Source of the DNA: Duncaniella sp.
GTDB taxonomy: Bacteria > Bacteroidota > Bacteroidia > Bacteroidales > Muribaculaceae
DNA length: 47,862 nucleotides
NCBI RefSeq assembly: GCF_029054785.1
Contig: NZ_JAIDEN010000028.1
Location: 1-47,862, forward strand
Reading direction: 5' to 3'
The notes beneath the pieces are model-generated. The model was not told the DNA's origin, did not search any database, and saw only the letters and a list, made by a program, of their open reading frames with translations. Below are positions 35,281-43,717 of this stretch, piece by piece (position 1 is the stretch's first letter; every line of letters begins with the position of its first letter). The position numbers and the translations under genes are program-made.

Positions 35281-36189
35281 ATGGAAAAGAAGATTATCAA
35301 CCTGGATTCGATAGACGATTACAACAAACTGTACGGACTGCCTACGCTCCATCCGCTGGTGACGGTCATAGACCTGAAGCAGGCCAGTCAGGCGGTCAAT
35401 CACATCAGAGTCAAGTATGGAGTCTATGCGCTGTTTCTGAAAAACGGTGTGGAATGCTCTATTCGCTACGGACGGCGCCATTATGACTATCAGGAGGGAA
35501 CTGTGGTCAGTTTTTCGCCCGGCCAGATGATCGACGTGGAGATGAAGCGTGATGTCGTGGCGCCCGATGTGGTCGGACTGCTGTTTCATCCCGATCTGAT
35601 CTACGGCACCCCTCTGGGCGACAAGATCTCGGATTTCAGCTTCTTTGACTACTCGCAGATGGAAGCGCTCCATCTTTCGGAAGATGAACGTGGCATTTTC
35701 CTTGACTGTCTTGACAAGATCAGACGTGAGCTTGAACATCCGGTGGACCATCACTCGGCTGCACTGCTGTCGGCCAACATCCAGTTGCTTCTGGAGTATC
35801 TCCACCGCTTCTACGACCGCCAGTTCATCGTGCGCCACAAGGTCAATTCCGACATTGTCAGCCGCTTCGAGCGTGAACTGAAAGCCTACTTCGAACGCGA
35901 CAGCCGCGCCGATACCGTCCCCTCTGTGGCCTATTTTGCCGAGAAAGTCAACCTGACTCCGGGCTATTTCGGCGATCTCGTAAAAAAGGAGACGGGCAAC
36001 ACCGCTCAGGAGATGATCTCACGTCAGGTGGTTGCCGTGGCCAAACACCGTCTGGCCACCAGCGCCGACGACATCAGCATCATTGCCTATGACCTGGGCT
36101 TCCAGTATCCGCAGCACTTCACCCGCCTGTTCAAGCGCCTGACCGGCCAAAGCCCCCGCCAATACCGCGAACACCTCAGCCTGAACTGA
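35281..36189 (+). CDS. AraC-family transcriptional regulator
   Basis: The protein is a 302-aa DNA-binding regulator. The N-terminal part (residues 25-150) is beta-rich, with FSPGQMIDVEMKRDVVAPDVVGLLFHPDLIYG (cited as FSPGQMIDVEMKR), and looks like a cupin-type sensor. The C-terminal 100 or so residues hold two helix-turn-helix units, with VAYFAEKVNLTPGYFGDLVKK and ISIIAYDLGFQYPQHFTRLFKR recognisable as the AraC signature. Such proteins in gut Bacteroidota often control stress, efflux or carbohydrate genes; no target is clear here. It is divergent from panB and convergent with the AbiF-like gene, 29 bases apart. Effector unknown. Confidence 0.92.
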   Translation: MEKKIINLDSIDDYNKLYGLPTLHPLVTVIDLKQASQAVNHIRVKYGVYALFLKNGVECSIRYGRRHYDYQEGTVVSFSPGQMIDVEMKRDVVAPDVVGLLFHPDLIYGTPLGDKISDFSFFDYSQMEALHLSEDERGIFLDCLDKIRRELEHPVDHHSAALLSANIQLLLEYLHRFYDRQFIVRHKVNSDIVSRFERELKAYFERDSRADTVPSVAYFAEKVNLTPGYFGDLVKKETGNTAQEMISRQVVAVAKHRLATSADDISIIAYDLGFQYPQHFTRLFKRLTGQSPRQYREHLSLN

Positions 36190-36218
36190 ACGGGCCGCCG
36201 CACAATTCATAGCTATAT

Positions 36219-36890
36219 TTATTTCAATGCCTCGATTTTAGCAATGGTGGAATCCGGCAAGATGTCTATGCCATAAAATAAATGGCTACTCTTATATCCT
36301 AAGAAATCTATATATTTGAGTATAAGCGCATATTTGCTCTGTGTCCCCGCCATGTCAATGTTACCGTTCTCATCAAAGCATATAGCCTCATGGTGAGCTA
36401 TGCGGTTGCGGAAAGTCTTTATCTCCTGAAGTTCGTTGAACACCGCCCTTTGGCCCAATCCGGCAGTGCGATTAGGAAATATGCGCAATAAGTTCTGCCC
36501 CCCAAGTCTAAACGGCTGTCGCGTAAACAAGTGTGTCCAGAAGCCGAAAGAGACAGAGGAAACAACACGGTCGTTTGTATATCGTCCGTTTTGCCGAAGC
36601 ATAGCGATTATCCGAAGCACCTCATTTTTCTGCGGCGCATTTTCAATCATACCCCCGGATTGCATCTGACTCTCCATCCACTCGGCATCATTGAATACGC
36701 TTTGATAATGAGCATTTATGGCATTACGAAGCACTACCTCAAAGATGTTCAATATGCCATAGAACTTTTGGCACAACTTTACGTTATGCCTATACAGAAT
36801 CAGTGCTTTGGCTGTATTACCGCCACAAGCGACTAAATATTTATTGAGGCGTGCCGGAGAAAACGCCTTTTCATACTCGGAATATTTCAC
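36219..36890 (-). CDS. AbiF/Abi_2-like HEPN-domain protein, candidate abortive-infection RNase
   Basis: The 223-aa protein matches the Abi_2 (AbiD/AbiF) pattern as I recognise it: an N-terminal helical part with FYGILNIFEVVLRNAI and a C-terminal KTFRNRIAHHEAI. R161-x4-H166 is a HEPN-type RX4-6H motif, and a second RX5H match is at R55-H61. HEPN proteins of this kind cleave RNA and cause abortive infection or act as toxins. Base composition is visibly more AT-rich than in flanking genes, which suggests transfer. It has its own promoter at 36919-36949. That promoter overlaps a divergent one for a short two-hairpin RNA. No partner protein gene is present. A non-defence HEPN role is possible. Confidence 0.8.
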   Translation of the reverse strand: MKYSEYEKAFSPARLNKYLVACGGNTAKALILYRHNVKLCQKFYGILNIFEVVLRNAINAHYQSVFNDAEWMESQMQSGGMIENAPQKNEVLRIIAMLRQNGRYTNDRVVSSVSFGFWTHLFTRQPFRLGGQNLLRIFPNRTAGLGQRAVFNELQEIKTFRNRIAHHEAICFDENGNIDMAGTQSKYALILKYIDFLGYKSSHLFYGIDILPDSTIAKIEALK

Positions 36891-36914
36891 TTCGTGATTT
36901 TTAACGTATTGCGA

Positions 36915-36946
36915 TTTGCAAAATTACGAATCTATTTCTAACTTTG
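36915..36946 (+). promoter_or_regulatory. Promoter of the candidate small RNA
   Basis: TTTG (36915-36918), 20 bases, TAACTTTG (36939-36946) is a full consensus Bacteroidota promoter. It lies on the opposite strand to, and almost completely overlaps, the promoter of the AbiF-like gene. Confidence 0.7.
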
Positions 36947-36949
36947 CAA
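36919..36949 (-). promoter_or_regulatory. Promoter of the AbiF-like gene
   Basis: On the minus strand TTG (36949-36947), 20 bases, TAATTTTG (36926-36919) fits the consensus. The predicted start lies about 25 bases before the ATG. The two divergent promoters share the same bases, so they could not be occupied by polymerase at once. Confidence 0.65.
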
Positions 36950-36951
36950 CG

Positions 36952-37033
36952 GAATCCCCTGAGTGTCCCTGTCTTCGGACAAACCTCAGGGTTTAGTTTT
37001 TTTAAGCTACCCCATAATCCAGGGTGGCTTTTC
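36952..37033 (+). ncRNA. Candidate small RNA of two hairpins, divergent from the AbiF-like gene
   Basis: From a predicted start near 36952, hairpin 1 pairs CCCTGAG (36957-36963) with CTCAGGG (36985-36991) and TGTCC (36964-36968) with GGACA (36977-36981), and is followed by TTTAGTTTTTTT. Hairpin 2 pairs AAGCTACCC (37004-37012) with GGGTGGCTT (37022-37030) and is followed by T-rich sequence. The RNA would be about 50 or 80 nt long. No open frame of useful size lies in it. From memory, structured 'abiF' RNAs are known next to abiF genes; whether this one belongs to that family is unproven. Confidence 0.55.
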
Positions 37034-37106
37034 TTGTATCTTTTCCACTGCGACGCCACACCAAGTCCTCCTACATGAAATGAACGGACCGACGTAAAAG
37101 ATCAGT

Positions 37107-37138
37107 TTTGCAAATTCTGATTATTTGTTCTAATTTTG
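37107..37138 (+). promoter_or_regulatory. Promoter of the HIT gene
   Basis: TTTG (37107-37110), 20 bases, TAATTTTG (37131-37138) is a full consensus match. The start of transcription would be near 37144, which rules out the in-frame TTG at 37136 as the start codon and supports the ATG at 37184. Confidence 0.75.
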
Positions 37139-37183
37139 CTTCTACAAAACCGAAATCTATTTACCCAAGAAATTTTGCAAAAT

Positions 37184-37609
37184 ATGAAAAGTGATCCCAA
37201 GGACTGTCTCTACTGCACCAACAACGAGACTCTCCACAATCTGATGATCGAAATCGCCAAGCTTGACGTGTCAAGAGTTTTCCTTTTCAAGGAGCAGACC
37301 TACCGCGGCCGCTGCCTTGTGGCCTATGACGGCCATGTCAACGACCTGTTCGAACTGAGCGACGAGGAGCGCAACGCCTTCATGAAAGACGTGACCCGCG
37401 TGACCCGTGCAATGGACCAGGTGTTCCACCCCGAAAAGATCAACTACGGCGCTTACAGCGACAAACTCTCCCACCTTCACTTCCACCTGGCCCCGAAATA
37501 TGTCGACGGTCCTGACTACGGAGGCACATTCCGCATGAATCCGGGCGAGGTCTACCTCAGCGACGAAGAATATGCCGACATGGTAGCAAAAATGAAAGCG
37601 GCCCTATAA
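37184..37609 (+). CDS. HIT-family nucleotide hydrolase/transferase
   Basis: HIT proteins hydrolyse or transfer nucleotide monophosphate groups, for example dinucleoside polyphosphates or AMP-lysine. The histidine triad is H97-L-H99-F-H101 followed by LAPK. An N-terminal CLYC pair (Cys8, Cys11) suggests a zinc site, as in some HIT subfamilies. The 141-aa length is normal. I chose the ATG at 37184 over an upstream TTG because the predicted transcript begins after that TTG. The gene is the first of a plus-strand run, but the next gene has its own promoter-like leader. The substrate is not known. Confidence 0.9.
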   Translation: MKSDPKDCLYCTNNETLHNLMIEIAKLDVSRVFLFKEQTYRGRCLVAYDGHVNDLFELSDEERNAFMKDVTRVTRAMDQVFHPEKINYGAYSDKLSHLHFHLAPKYVDGPDYGGTFRMNPGEVYLSDEEYADMVAKMKAAL

Positions 37610-37627
37610 AAATTAAAATATTCTTTA

Positions 37628-37692
37628 TAAATTTGCAGTCGGAGAAAGCAACCGATGTCACCACCCCCTGTGGGACAGATGCTTTCCCCGAC
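37628..37692 (+). promoter_or_regulatory. Structured leader (possible attenuator) before the Na/Pi transporter
   Basis: A -7-like TAAATTTG (37628-37635) is followed almost at the predicted start by a long stem. GTCGG-a-GAAAGCA (37638-37650) pairs with TGCTTTC-c-CCGAC (37680-37692), 12 of 13 pairs. An inner CCAC/GTGG stem sits in the loop. TTTT follows the stem, so it could be an attenuator, or the terminator for the HIT gene. No clear TTG was seen upstream. Confidence 0.45.
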
Positions 37693-37717
37693 TTTTCACA
37701 TATCATAGACCTGCTAC

Positions 37718-39535
37718 ATGAGTTACAGCTTCCTTGACCTCCTGTGTCTTTTAGGATCAGTCGCTTTGTTCCTCTATGGAATGAAAGTGATGAGTGAAGG
37801 CCTCCAGAAGGCTGCCGGCGACCGGCTTCGTACAATCCTTTCGGCAATGACCCGAAACCGATTCACCGGAATGCTAACCGGCATAGTGATAACCGCACTT
37901 ATACAAAGCTCCTCTGCCTCGACCGTCATGGTGGTCAGCTTTGTCAACGCCGGACTCATGACTCTGGCCCAGTCAATGGCCGTTATTTTCGGCGCCAATG
38001 TCGGAACGACATTCACGGCGTGGATCATCTCTCTCTTCGGCTTCAAGGTCGACACCTCCGCATTTATTCTTCCGCTGATTGCCTGCGCGGTTCCGTTGCT
38101 CTTCGCCAACGCCAGCCGCAAGAAGTCAATCGGCGAATTTCTTATAGGCTTCGCCCTGATGTTCATGGGCCTGGACATGATCAGCGACTATGTCCCTGAC
38201 CTGCAAAGCAATCCTGAGATGTTCGCCTTCCTCGAACGCTATGCATCGATGGGCTTCGGATCAGTGCTGCTCTTCATGCTGGTGGGCGTGGTGCTCACGG
38301 CTGTGATCCAGTCGTCAGCGGCGACGTTCGCCATCGTCCTGATCATGTGTACGAAAGGCTGGATCTCGTTTGACCTTGCCTGCGCGGTGGTGCTCGGCAG
38401 CAATATCGGAACCACCATCACACCGCTGCTCGCCTCTATGAGCGGAAATGTGGCGGCAAAGCGCACGGCGATGGGCCACCTGCTTTTCAACCTTTTCGGT
38501 ATCCTCTGGACACTCGCCGTCTTCTTCCCCTTTGTCCGTCTCAACGTCCACATCACCGAATGGCTCGGACAGGGTAATCCTGACGACATATTCAGATACG
38601 TCAACGACATCGAGCTATCCGACCCGCAGCTCTACAACAGCATCTTCGACGGCAGTCTTCCCGCAGGCCATCCGGTGCTCGCAAAGATAGCCCAGATGCA
38701 GTTCAGCGTCTCCTTCGGACTGTCGATGTTCCACACCGTCTTCAACCTCATCAACGGTGCGATCATGATCTGGCTGACAGGCTTCTATGTCAAAGTCGTG
38801 GTCAAGCTGCTCCCCGCCAAGCACAAGGAGGAGGAAGAATTCCAGCTCAAGTTTATCGCCGGCGGTCTGATGAGCGCTTCGGAACTCAACATAGCTCAGG
38901 CAGAGAAAGAGATAGTGGTCTATGCCCAGAGAGTCCAGCGGATGATCGGCATGGCCCAGAACATAGTCCACAACAGTTCAGGCAACGAATTCACCAAACA
39001 GTTCTCACGCCTGGAGAAATACGAGGAGATCTCCGACCGAATGGAAATCGAGATCGCCAACTATCTCAACCGTTGTTCGGAAGGCCGTCTGTCAAACGAA
39101 GGCAAACACCGCATCGCCGCAATGCTGCGCATCGTCAGCGAGATCGAGAGCATAGCCGACTGCTGTTACGGAGTGGCCAGAATCCTCATCCGCAAGCAGG
39201 AAGGCCATGTGACCTTCAACGACGAGATCTCACGCAACATCGACTCGATGTTCATCGCCGTCGAGGCCGCCATGACCAACATGCTCCTGCTCCTGCGCAA
39301 CTTCGAGACCGCCGAGCAGTCCGACATCATCAATTCCTACAATCAGGAACGCGAGATCAACAACATGCGCAATCAGCTGCGTGTGGCCAACGTAGAGAAC
39401 ATCAACAACCATCACTACGAATATCAGGCCGGTATCTACTACATGGACATCATCGGATCGCTTGAAAAGATCGGCGACTACATCATCAATGTGGTCGATG
39501 AAGTGAAAGACCAGTTCCGCAAAAAAGCTGTCTGA
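37718..39535 (+). CDS. Na/phosphate cotransporter family protein with PhoU-like tail
   Basis: The 605-aa inner-membrane protein carries the Na/Pi cotransporter repeat twice: TALIQSSSASTVMVV and TAVIQSSAATFAIVL. Each QSS motif belongs to one inverted half. GANVGTTFTAWI and GSNIGTTITPLL follow as the second motif of each half. About eight to nine membrane segments fill residues 5-370. The last 200 or so residues form a helical, charged cytoplasmic region resembling PhoU. It would import phosphate with sodium and sense it through the PhoU-like part. It precedes the DUF389 gene by 32 bases and is probably co-transcribed. Confidence 0.92.
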   Translation: MSYSFLDLLCLLGSVALFLYGMKVMSEGLQKAAGDRLRTILSAMTRNRFTGMLTGIVITALIQSSSASTVMVVSFVNAGLMTLAQSMAVIFGANVGTTFTAWIISLFGFKVDTSAFILPLIACAVPLLFANASRKKSIGEFLIGFALMFMGLDMISDYVPDLQSNPEMFAFLERYASMGFGSVLLFMLVGVVLTAVIQSSAATFAIVLIMCTKGWISFDLACAVVLGSNIGTTITPLLASMSGNVAAKRTAMGHLLFNLFGILWTLAVFFPFVRLNVHITEWLGQGNPDDIFRYVNDIELSDPQLYNSIFDGSLPAGHPVLAKIAQMQFSVSFGLSMFHTVFNLINGAIMIWLTGFYVKVVVKLLPAKHKEEEEFQLKFIAGGLMSASELNIAQAEKEIVVYAQRVQRMIGMAQNIVHNSSGNEFTKQFSRLEKYEEISDRMEIEIANYLNRCSEGRLSNEGKHRIAAMLRIVSEIESIADCCYGVARILIRKQEGHVTFNDEISRNIDSMFIAVEAAMTNMLLLLRNFETAEQSDIINSYNQEREINNMRNQLRVANVENINNHHYEYQAGIYYMDIIGSLEKIGDYIINVVDEVKDQFRKKAV

Positions 39536-39567
39536 ACCCAATCTTACCCACCTGAAACTGACAGTCA

Positions 39568-40983
39568 ATGCCTTCCCTGAAGAAATATTTTGTCAACTAT
39601 TTCACGCTGACTGACGATCTGCTGCCGCAGGCCGAAGCTGAAAGCGCCATCCGCGAGGGGGTCTCCTTCAAGGGGACCAACATGCTCATCCTGATCCTCG
39701 CGATCTTCATCGCCTCGCTCGGCCTCAACACCAACTCGACAGCGGTCATCATCGGCGCCATGCTGATCTCCCCGCTGATGGGACCGATCATCGGCATCGG
39801 ACTTGGCGTAGGCGTGCAGGATTTCGAGTTGCTGAAACGCGCTATGCGCAATCTGGTGATGGCCGCGATGTTCAGTGTGCTGACATCCACGATCTATTTC
39901 ATCATCTCCCCCGTGAGCGAAGGCCACAGCGAACTTCTGGCCCGAACCTCTCCGACAATCTATGACGTCCTGATCGGCTTCTTCGGCGGAGGTGCCGGCA
40001 TCGTCGCCATCGGCTCAAAATCGAAAGGCAACGTGATTCCGGGTGTGGCAATCGCCACCGCCCTCATGCCCCCGCTCTGTACCGCCGGTTACGGGCTCGC
40101 CACTCTCCAGCTCAACTATTTTCTCGGCGCCTTCTACCTCTTCCTGATCAACTCGATCTTCATCGGCCTGGCAACCTTCATCGGTGTCAAGCTGATGCAC
40201 TACCACCCCGTGGTCTCCCTCAACCCCGAACGCTCCCGCCGGGTGCGCCGCATCGTCTACACCGTAGCCATCCTCACACTCCTTCCCTCGCTCTACCTCA
40301 CCTATAACATGCTGCGCCAGTCGCGCTTCTCGGCCAACGCCGACCGCTTCATAGCCCAGCAGTTCAACTTCCCCTCAACCCAGGTACTCAGCAAGAGCGC
40401 AGAGATCAGCCACGGCGAGAAGAGCATCACCGTCACCCTTATCGGCAAGGTGCTTCCTGCCGACTCCCTTCAGCTCGCAATGGCCTCACAGCTCAAGAAC
40501 TACGGTCTCGAAGGGGCTAAACTCAACATAATCCAGGGCGATTCCCCCGACCTGTCGGAACTCAGGAACGGCTTGCCGAGCATGAGCGACATCTATGAAT
40601 TCGCCCGCACATCTCTCACAGCCCAGCAACAGACAATCGACTCGCTCAGAAGCGTGATATCCCTGGCGCGCATCAACGACACAATCTCAGGCCGCATGGC
40701 TCCGGAACTCAAGGTGATCTTCCCGCAGGTCGAGGAGATAGCCATCACGCGGGCCGTCTTCGGCAACATCGCGACCGAGAAGCTCGACACCGTCAGCATG
40801 GCTCTGGTAAAATACAGCCGTCCGCTCTCAGCCGAAAAGCAGACTGAATTCCAAAACTACCTCAAAGCACGTCTGCGCGACAAAAACATTACCCTGATCA
40901 ACGTCGGAAATCAGATAGATTTCCCCTCTCTCCGCGCCGGCCGAAAAGCCAAGGACTCAGAGACTGCCTCAAATAAGAAATGA
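39568..40983 (+). CDS. DUF389 membrane protein
   Basis: The N-terminal half has six or so membrane segments with the DUF389 signatures ASLGLNTNSTAVIIGAMLISPLMGP (cited as NSTAVIIGAMLISPLMGP), GGGAGIVAIGSK and IPGVAIATALMPPLCTAGYG. A hinge segment near residue 225 is followed by a soluble C-terminal region of about 220 residues that looks like a BON-like alpha/beta fold followed by a second domain. The function of the family is unknown; some members are linked with ion or sugar transport. Its stop overlaps the start of the glycosyltransferase gene (ATGA), so the two are translated together. It follows the Na/Pi cotransporter by 32 bases. Confidence 0.9.
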   Translation: MPSLKKYFVNYFTLTDDLLPQAEAESAIREGVSFKGTNMLILILAIFIASLGLNTNSTAVIIGAMLISPLMGPIIGIGLGVGVQDFELLKRAMRNLVMAAMFSVLTSTIYFIISPVSEGHSELLARTSPTIYDVLIGFFGGGAGIVAIGSKSKGNVIPGVAIATALMPPLCTAGYGLATLQLNYFLGAFYLFLINSIFIGLATFIGVKLMHYHPVVSLNPERSRRVRRIVYTVAILTLLPSLYLTYNMLRQSRFSANADRFIAQQFNFPSTQVLSKSAEISHGEKSITVTLIGKVLPADSLQLAMASQLKNYGLEGAKLNIIQGDSPDLSELRNGLPSMSDIYEFARTSLTAQQQTIDSLRSVISLARINDTISGRMAPELKVIFPQVEEIAITRAVFGNIATEKLDTVSMALVKYSRPLSAEKQTEFQNYLKARLRDKNITLINVGNQIDFPSLRAGRKAKDSETASNKK

Positions 40984-42323
40984 CACAAACCAACAGCACT
41001 GAGCTCCCCCAGGACAACGGCTGGAGACTCCCTGACAACCTTAAAGGCAAGAAGGTGGTTCTTGTCAACCATTCCGACACTCTCGGCGGTGCCGCCATTG
41101 TCACGTTCAGACTCATGCAGGCTCTGCGCCAGCAGGGAATCGACGCCAGGATGGTGGTCTACACCAAAACTTCCGATGAAAAGACCGTCGACTCAATCTA
41201 CACCCGTTTCCTGCGCTCGATGTCCTTCTGCCTCGAACGTCTGCGGATTCTTCCGGCAGTAGGCTTTGACTACGGACAGCTCTTCAAGGTCTCCACCGGA
41301 TCATTCGCCCTCAACGTACACCACCATCCCTGGGTAAAGGAAGCTGACATCGTCTGCCTCAACTGGATCAACCAGGGGCTGATGGGTGTCCGCGGCATAC
41401 GCAAGCTCCATGAGGCCGGCAAAAAGATCGTGTGGACCCTCCACGACATGTGGGCCATGACCGGAATCTGCCACCATGCCCACGGCTGTGACCACTATCT
41501 GCGTGAATGCGGCGACTGTCAGTTCCTGGCCGGCGGAGGAAAGCCCGACGACCTCTCGCACCGCTGCTGGAAAAAGAAACACCGACTGCTGTCCGACGTA
41601 CCCATAACCTATGTAACCGTCAGCCACTGGCTCGAAGAATGCGCGCGCAACTCCTCGTTGCTCCATGACAGGCGAGTGCTCACCATCCACAACCCCTTCC
41701 CGATCGAACAGTTCTACCATACGAGCGACCGGAAGCTTTACAGCCTGTTCACAGAAGAAAAACCGAATATAATCATCTTCGGCGCCGCCCGCCTCGACGA
41801 TCCCATCAAGGGGCTTGACTACGCGATCGACGCGCTGAACCACATATTTGACAACTATCCTGAAATTGCCTCGACCACCGCGGTCTACTTTTTCGGCCAC
41901 CTCAAGAACAAGGATGCTTTCGACCGTCTGCGCTTCTCACACCGATGGCTCGGAATGGTCAACGATTTCAAGACCATCCGCTACCTGTGTGCCAATGCGA
42001 AAGTGGTCCTTTCCTCCTCGCTCTACGAGACTCTTGGGGGCACACTGGTCGAAGGACAGGCCGGAGGCGCAATTCCGGTGACGTTCGGAGGCGACGGCAG
42101 AAACGATGTGGTCGAGCATCTGAAAAACGGCTACATCGCCCGCTGCAAGGATACGGAAGATCTGGCCGAAGGCATAATGTGGGCTCTGAAAGCCGACATT
42201 CCGCGTCAGAAACTCCATGAGTCGATCGGAGAACGCTTCGCCTCTCCGGTAATAGCCCGGCGCTACATCGACCTCTTCTCCGAGATAGTCGGAGGACAGC
42301 AGGCAGACAGCCCGGAGAAATAA
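40980..42323 (+). CDS. Glycosyltransferase, GT4-like
   Basis: The 447-aa protein has a GT-B type layout. VVLVNHSDTLGGAAIVTFRL is the N-terminal glycine-rich start, cited in part as SDTLGGAAIVTFRL. WTLHDMWAMTGICHHAHGC has a Cys- and His-rich stretch seen in some Bacteroidota GT4 enzymes. The C-terminal domain has IIFGAARLDDPIKGLDYAI and the E-x7-E-like region LYETLGGTLVEGQAGG. It would add a sugar to a cell-surface glycan, perhaps lipopolysaccharide or capsule. It starts inside the DUF389 stop codon (ATGA) and is followed after 28 bases by an SDR epimerase, a common pairing in surface glycan genes. Donor and acceptor are unknown. Confidence 0.88.
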   Translation: MTQTNSTELPQDNGWRLPDNLKGKKVVLVNHSDTLGGAAIVTFRLMQALRQQGIDARMVVYTKTSDEKTVDSIYTRFLRSMSFCLERLRILPAVGFDYGQLFKVSTGSFALNVHHHPWVKEADIVCLNWINQGLMGVRGIRKLHEAGKKIVWTLHDMWAMTGICHHAHGCDHYLRECGDCQFLAGGGKPDDLSHRCWKKKHRLLSDVPITYVTVSHWLEECARNSSLLHDRRVLTIHNPFPIEQFYHTSDRKLYSLFTEEKPNIIIFGAARLDDPIKGLDYAIDALNHIFDNYPEIASTTAVYFFGHLKNKDAFDRLRFSHRWLGMVNDFKTIRYLCANAKVVLSSSLYETLGGTLVEGQAGGAIPVTFGGDGRNDVVEHLKNGYIARCKDTEDLAEGIMWALKADIPRQKLHESIGERFASPVIARRYIDLFSEIVGGQQADSPEK

Positions 42324-42351
42324 TATAATGTATTAGACAATCAACGAAAAG

Positions 42352-43386
42352 ATGAAAGTACTGATCGTAGGAGCCGGAGGTTTCATCGGGGGCTTCATCG
42401 CCCGTGAAGCCCTTTCAAGAGGCTATGAAACCTGGTGTGGAGTGCGCGAAAGCACTTCGCGCCGCTATCTCACAGATCCGGCGCTAAAATTCATTACGCT
42501 TGACTACGATGACCCTCAGAAGCTCACCGAGCAGCTCAGGGATCATACGTGGGACTATATCGTCTACAATCTCGGCGCCACGAAGTGTGTCAACTTCAGC
42601 GACTTCAACCAGATCAACTACATCTATCTGCGCAATTTCTGCGAAGCGCTGATCACCAACAACCAGCATCCCGCCAAATTCATCTACATGTCATCGCTCT
42701 CGGCCATCGGTCCCGGCGATGAGAAAACATACAGCCCGCTGACCAATTCGATGATCCCGCAGCCCAACACCCGCTACGGACTTTCGAAAATCAAGGCCGA
42801 AACGCTCCTCCAGACCCTCCCGGCGGAGTTTCCCTGGATCATCCTGCGTCCCACCGGTGTCTACGGCCCCCACGAGCAGGACTATCTGATGATGATCAAG
42901 AGCATCGACTCCCACTTTGACTTCGGCGTGGGCTTCCGCCGCCAGATGCTGACATTCATCTATGTCGAAGACCTTGCCCGCGCCATCTTCGACGCCATCG
43001 AAAAGGCTCCGGTCCACAAAAAATACATCATCTCCGAACCGAGAGCCTATTCGCAGAAAGAATTCCGCCGCATAGTGGCCAGGGAACTCGGACGCCGCCT
43101 GGTGATCCCTGTACGTCTGCCTCTCTGGGCGCTCAAAATAGCCTGCAAGGTTTCCGAGAAATACGGCGCCGCCAAGATGCAGCCAGTCACTCTCAACTCC
43201 GACAAATACAACATCATGGCCCAGCGCAACTGGTCATGTGACATCTCCGAGGCCCGGCGCGATTTCGGTTTCGACCCGCAGATCGACCTGAGCGAGGGCA
43301 TCAGACGCACAGTCAGAGCCTACCGCACTGAAACCGAAGAGCAGCAACGGCTGAAAAAAGAAGAAAAAAAGAGAAAAAACAATTGA
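42352..43386 (+). CDS. NAD-dependent epimerase/dehydratase (extended SDR)
   Basis: The 344-aa protein has an extended SDR fold. G7-x-x-G10-x-x-G13 binds the nucleotide (VGAGGFIGG). Y142-x3-K146 (RYGLSKIK) is the active-site pair, with a Ser-rich strand (YMSSLSAIGPG) ahead of it. It would epimerise, dehydrate or reduce a nucleotide sugar or a related substrate. The C-terminal tail of about 20 residues is strongly basic and acidic (RLKKEEKKRKNN), which is unusual. It follows the glycosyltransferase by 28 bases and leads into a small membrane protein only 4 bases on. The substrate cannot be read from the sequence. Confidence 0.9.
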   Translation: MKVLIVGAGGFIGGFIAREALSRGYETWCGVRESTSRRYLTDPALKFITLDYDDPQKLTEQLRDHTWDYIVYNLGATKCVNFSDFNQINYIYLRNFCEALITNNQHPAKFIYMSSLSAIGPGDEKTYSPLTNSMIPQPNTRYGLSKIKAETLLQTLPAEFPWIILRPTGVYGPHEQDYLMMIKSIDSHFDFGVGFRRQMLTFIYVEDLARAIFDAIEKAPVHKKYIISEPRAYSQKEFRRIVARELGRRLVIPVRLPLWALKIACKVSEKYGAAKMQPVTLNSDKYNIMAQRNWSCDISEARRDFGFDPQIDLSEGIRRTVRAYRTETEEQQRLKKEEKKRKNN

Positions 43387-43390
43387 CGCC

Positions 43391-43678
43391 ATGAGTCCGA
43401 CCAAGCAAAGACCACCGCTGTGGATGACGCTGCTGATCATCCTCTTCCTCCTTCCGGCTTTCTCCTTTCCGGTCCTCGCAGCCAACATCCCCGCCGGCAA
43501 TGAGGCTGTCAAGACATTCGTCTGGCTCTATCCCTTCTATATGCTCCTGTCTGGCTGGCTCGCATGGAGCGCCTACCCAGGCAGATCATACATCAGCTGG
43601 ATCCTCCTGCTGCTCATGGCCCTCTCGACAGCCGCCGTCTGGACCCTTGTGCTAAACCCAGCCGCTGCCGCCCTCTGA
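43391..43678 (+). CDS. Small membrane protein, unknown function
   Basis: The 95-aa product has three hydrophobic stretches: WMTLLIILFLLPAFSFPVLA, FVWLYPFYMLLSGWLAW and YISWILLLLMALSTAAVW. It has a short basic N-terminus and probably three membrane passes. I do not recognise the family. It starts 4 bases after the SDR gene stop, in the same direction, and 39 bases before aroQ. Codon use is like that of its neighbours, so it looks real. Its position suggests co-expression with the surface glycan or shikimate genes, nothing more specific. Confidence 0.7.
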   Translation: MSPTKQRPPLWMTLLIILFLLPAFSFPVLAANIPAGNEAVKTFVWLYPFYMLLSGWLAWSAYPGRSYISWILLLLMALSTAAVWTLVLNPAAAAL

Positions 43679-43717
43679 CAGCCGCCAAACCATCTGTAAA
43701 CAACCGTCACCACCCCT

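Noticed and set aside
37136..37183. TTG start for the HIT gene
   Set aside because: The TTG lies within the promoter -7 box, so it would not be in the transcript.
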